Shown here piece by piece: positions 62,917-64,000 of a stretch of DNA of 64,000 bases. Position 1 is the first letter of the stretch. Each line of letters opens with the position of its first letter. Position numbers and translations under genes: made by a program. Source of the DNA: Ketobacter alkanivorans (GTDB taxonomy: Bacteria; Pseudomonadota; Gammaproteobacteria; Pseudomonadales; Ketobacteraceae); NCBI RefSeq assembly GCF_002863865.1, contig NZ_CP022684.1, forward strand, positions 2,819,501-2,883,500. Direction: 5' to 3'. Below the pieces are notes generated by a model. The model was not told where the DNA came from. It worked only from the letters and a program-made list of their open reading frames with translations, and ran no database searches.

Positions 62917-63303
62917 ATGTATAAGATGATTCTGATCATAACACTGGCTTTGGCCAGCATCCCTTTTGCTCAGGCCGCAGATCTGCGCAGCCTCGAAAAC
63001 CTCGAACGAGAGCGTGCGCGTATGCTGAGTCTTGCACTGTCTCATGATATGGAAAGTGTACAAAGGGAGCAGCGGCTTAAAGCCATGTTGCGAACCCTTG
63101 TTGATCTTGAGCGTATGGTGCTACGAGACGACCGGCTGCTGGGTGTTGCCGACCCTAAAGTGAGGCGTGCATTCAAACACTATGAACTAACGTTTGTCAG
63201 TCATGCTTCTATGGAAGCGCAGCAGCAGGTCGTCGATTTCTGGCTTGAGCAACAAGGTTTGAGTACGGATCGGATTCTGTCTGCCAAGGCAGGCTTGCGA
63301 TGA
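62917..63303 (+). CDS. Small secreted protein of unknown function
   Basis: A 128-residue protein with signal peptide MYKMILIITLALASIPFAQA before ADLR. The mature part is about 105 residues, helical and charged (ENLERERARMLSLALSHDME). It overlaps the following channel-type gene by four bases (ATGA), which links it physically to that gene's product. No family recognised. Confidence 0.62.
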   Translation: MYKMILIITLALASIPFAQAADLRSLENLERERARMLSLALSHDMESVQREQRLKAMLRTLVDLERMVLRDDRLLGVADPKVRRAFKHYELTFVSHASMEAQQQVVDFWLEQQGLSTDRILSAKAGLR

Positions 63304-63824
63304 GTGTGAAAGTGAACGTGCAGAGACAAGATTTGGCGGGGTGGTTGATCAGGCCTGGCCGAGTATTGTTCTACCTTGGCGGCACAATAGTAATTGCCCT
63401 TGCTCTGGCCAGTTACCTGACTGAGACGGACACGGAACAGGTGTTGCTGTGGCTCAGGCAGGTATTTACTTCCAGTTTCATCGTGATGTTTTTGGTGTTG
63501 GTGTTTGCCGGTGTGTACGGACTGATCCGGCTCGATGGCTCTGAGGAGGACGCGTTCTGGCGGGAGTGCACGCTGCAAGCAGCAAACGGAATAGCTACGT
63601 TGGCGCTTACGTTTACCTTGTTGGGGATCAGCCTGGGGATTGGGGGATTGGCCCAACACAGCATCAGTGTTGACACTGTGCCAGGCCTTATTCAGGAGTT
63701 AACCGGACATTTTTCTACCGCTTTTATGACAACGGTCGTTGGTCTGCCTGTGGCGACGCTATTACGTTCGGTGGCATCGATTCGCTCAATTCGTTTGCAA
63801 CTCGATTGGAGGAGAAACAGATGA
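63300..63824 (+). CDS. MotA/TolQ/ExbB-like membrane channel protein
   Basis: A 174-residue inner-membrane protein with four probable spans (about residues 23-41, 55-78, 99-119 and 140-160). The C-terminal half matches the MotA/TolQ/ExbB proton-channel pattern: LALTFTLLGISLGIGGL corresponds to the conserved channel helix and STAFMTTVVGLPVATLL to the final helix. Such proteins use ion flow to drive mechanical work with a MotB/ExbD partner, for which the protein at 56630 is a candidate. It is short for ZorA and lacks a long cytoplasmic tail. It overlaps its neighbours on both sides. Confidence 0.75.
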   Translation: MSVKVNVQRQDLAGWLIRPGRVLFYLGGTIVIALALASYLTETDTEQVLLWLRQVFTSSFIVMFLVLVFAGVYGLIRLDGSEEDAFWRECTLQAANGIATLALTFTLLGISLGIGGLAQHSISVDTVPGLIQELTGHFSTAFMTTVVGLPVATLLRSVASIRSIRLQLDWRRNR

Positions 63825-64000
63825 TTATTCGATTGTTCCTATTGATGGTGCTGGTAGCAGTAGGGTATCTGATGACTGCGTCACCGATGAATGTGTCTGA
63901 GTGGGCCAGGAAACTGAACAGCTCCGATGGGTTCCAGGCTGAACCTGAGCGAACGGAACAGCTGCAGTCGATTCAACAAGAGTTGGCGCTTATCAAACAG
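63821..64000 (+). CDS. Membrane-anchored or secreted protein (partial, truncated by window edge)
   Basis: An ATG overlapping the stop of the channel gene opens a frame that continues to the edge (60 codons). It begins with a hydrophobic segment, MIIRLFLLMVLVAVGYLM, then a polar Ser/Glu/Gln-rich, coiled-coil-like stretch. It is an uncleaved anchor or a signal peptide. Its family cannot be told from this fragment. Confidence 0.6.
   Translation, partial: MIIRLFLLMVLVAVGYLMTASPMNVSEWARKLNSSDGFQAEPERTEQLQSIQQELALIKQ

Noticed and set aside
56630..64000. Zorya anti-phage system
   Set aside because: The ExbB/MotA-like gene is short and lacks the ZorA tail. No ZorC or ZorD helicase or nuclease is present, and the lytic transglycosylase and secreted proteins do not fit.

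Overview
The window comes from a Gram-negative bacterium, most likely a marine gammaproteobacterium near the Pseudomonadales, Oceanospirillales and Cellvibrionales. The signs are outer-membrane lipoproteins, a TonB-dependent receptor, a complete type VI secretion system (T6SS), sigma54-type promoters and moderately GC-rich coding DNA. The genus cannot be fixed from the sequence alone. I found no tRNA, rRNA, CRISPR array or transposase.

Layout. (1) 1-6905, minus strand: one end of an extracellular contractile injection system (eCIS, phage-tail-like particle). In transcription order it holds a DUF4255 cap protein, an unknown protein, the sheath, the inner tube, a divergent second sheath, a second tube-like protein and a baseplate tube protein that runs off the left edge. 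(2) 7381-9573: a TonB-dependent siderophore-type receptor. (3) 9914-31439, plus strand: the core T6SS cluster tagH-tssJKLM-tagF-tssA-tssB-tssC-tssC2-tssE-tssF-tssG-clpV, closed by an unusual gene that looks like a TssB-TssC fusion. A strong hairpin terminator lies between tssC and tssC2. (4) 31471-35491: a membrane Ser/Thr kinase whose extracytoplasmic half is a branched-chain-amino-acid-type binding protein, and a divergent zinc-ribbon membrane protein that shares a small domain with it. (5) 35495-42095: two large lipoproteins, one resembling a glycoside hydrolase and one built of 13 tandem PPC-like repeats. (6) 42265-48480, minus strand: the T6SS puncturing island, with a DUF6931 protein, two nearly identical hcp genes, vgrG, PAAR and an FHA-domain sigma54 activator. 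Both hcp genes have the same -24/-12 promoter and the same palindrome at exactly the same distance upstream. (7) 48690-50747: an AraC-type regulator divergent from a class II aldolase. (8) 50802-56432: a 1,876-residue surface lipoprotein with six PKD-like domains, calcium-binding repeats and nine alternating DUF11-like domains. (9) 56630-64000, plus strand: a tightly coupled operon of mostly unrecognised envelope genes. It holds a MotB/ExbD-like anchor, a lytic transglycosylase, two unknown cytoplasmic proteins, a membrane-anchored Lon-like protein, a lipoprotein, two secreted proteins and a MotA/ExbB-like channel subunit. It continues past the right edge.

How the parts may work together. Regions 3, 4 and 6 form one T6SS. 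TssJ-L-M make the membrane complex, TssA-E-F-G-K the baseplate, TssB-C the sheath, Hcp-VgrG-PAAR the projectile, and ClpV recycles the sheath. Control appears to act at two levels. The FHA-sigma54 activator probably drives the hcp promoters. A threonine-phosphorylation switch is suggested by the receptor kinase, the FHA protein TagH and two possible phospho-threonine motifs at the TssL N-terminus. The best candidates for undescribed biology are the receptor kinase with its partner gene, the TssB-TssC fusion, and the operon at 56.6-64 kb.
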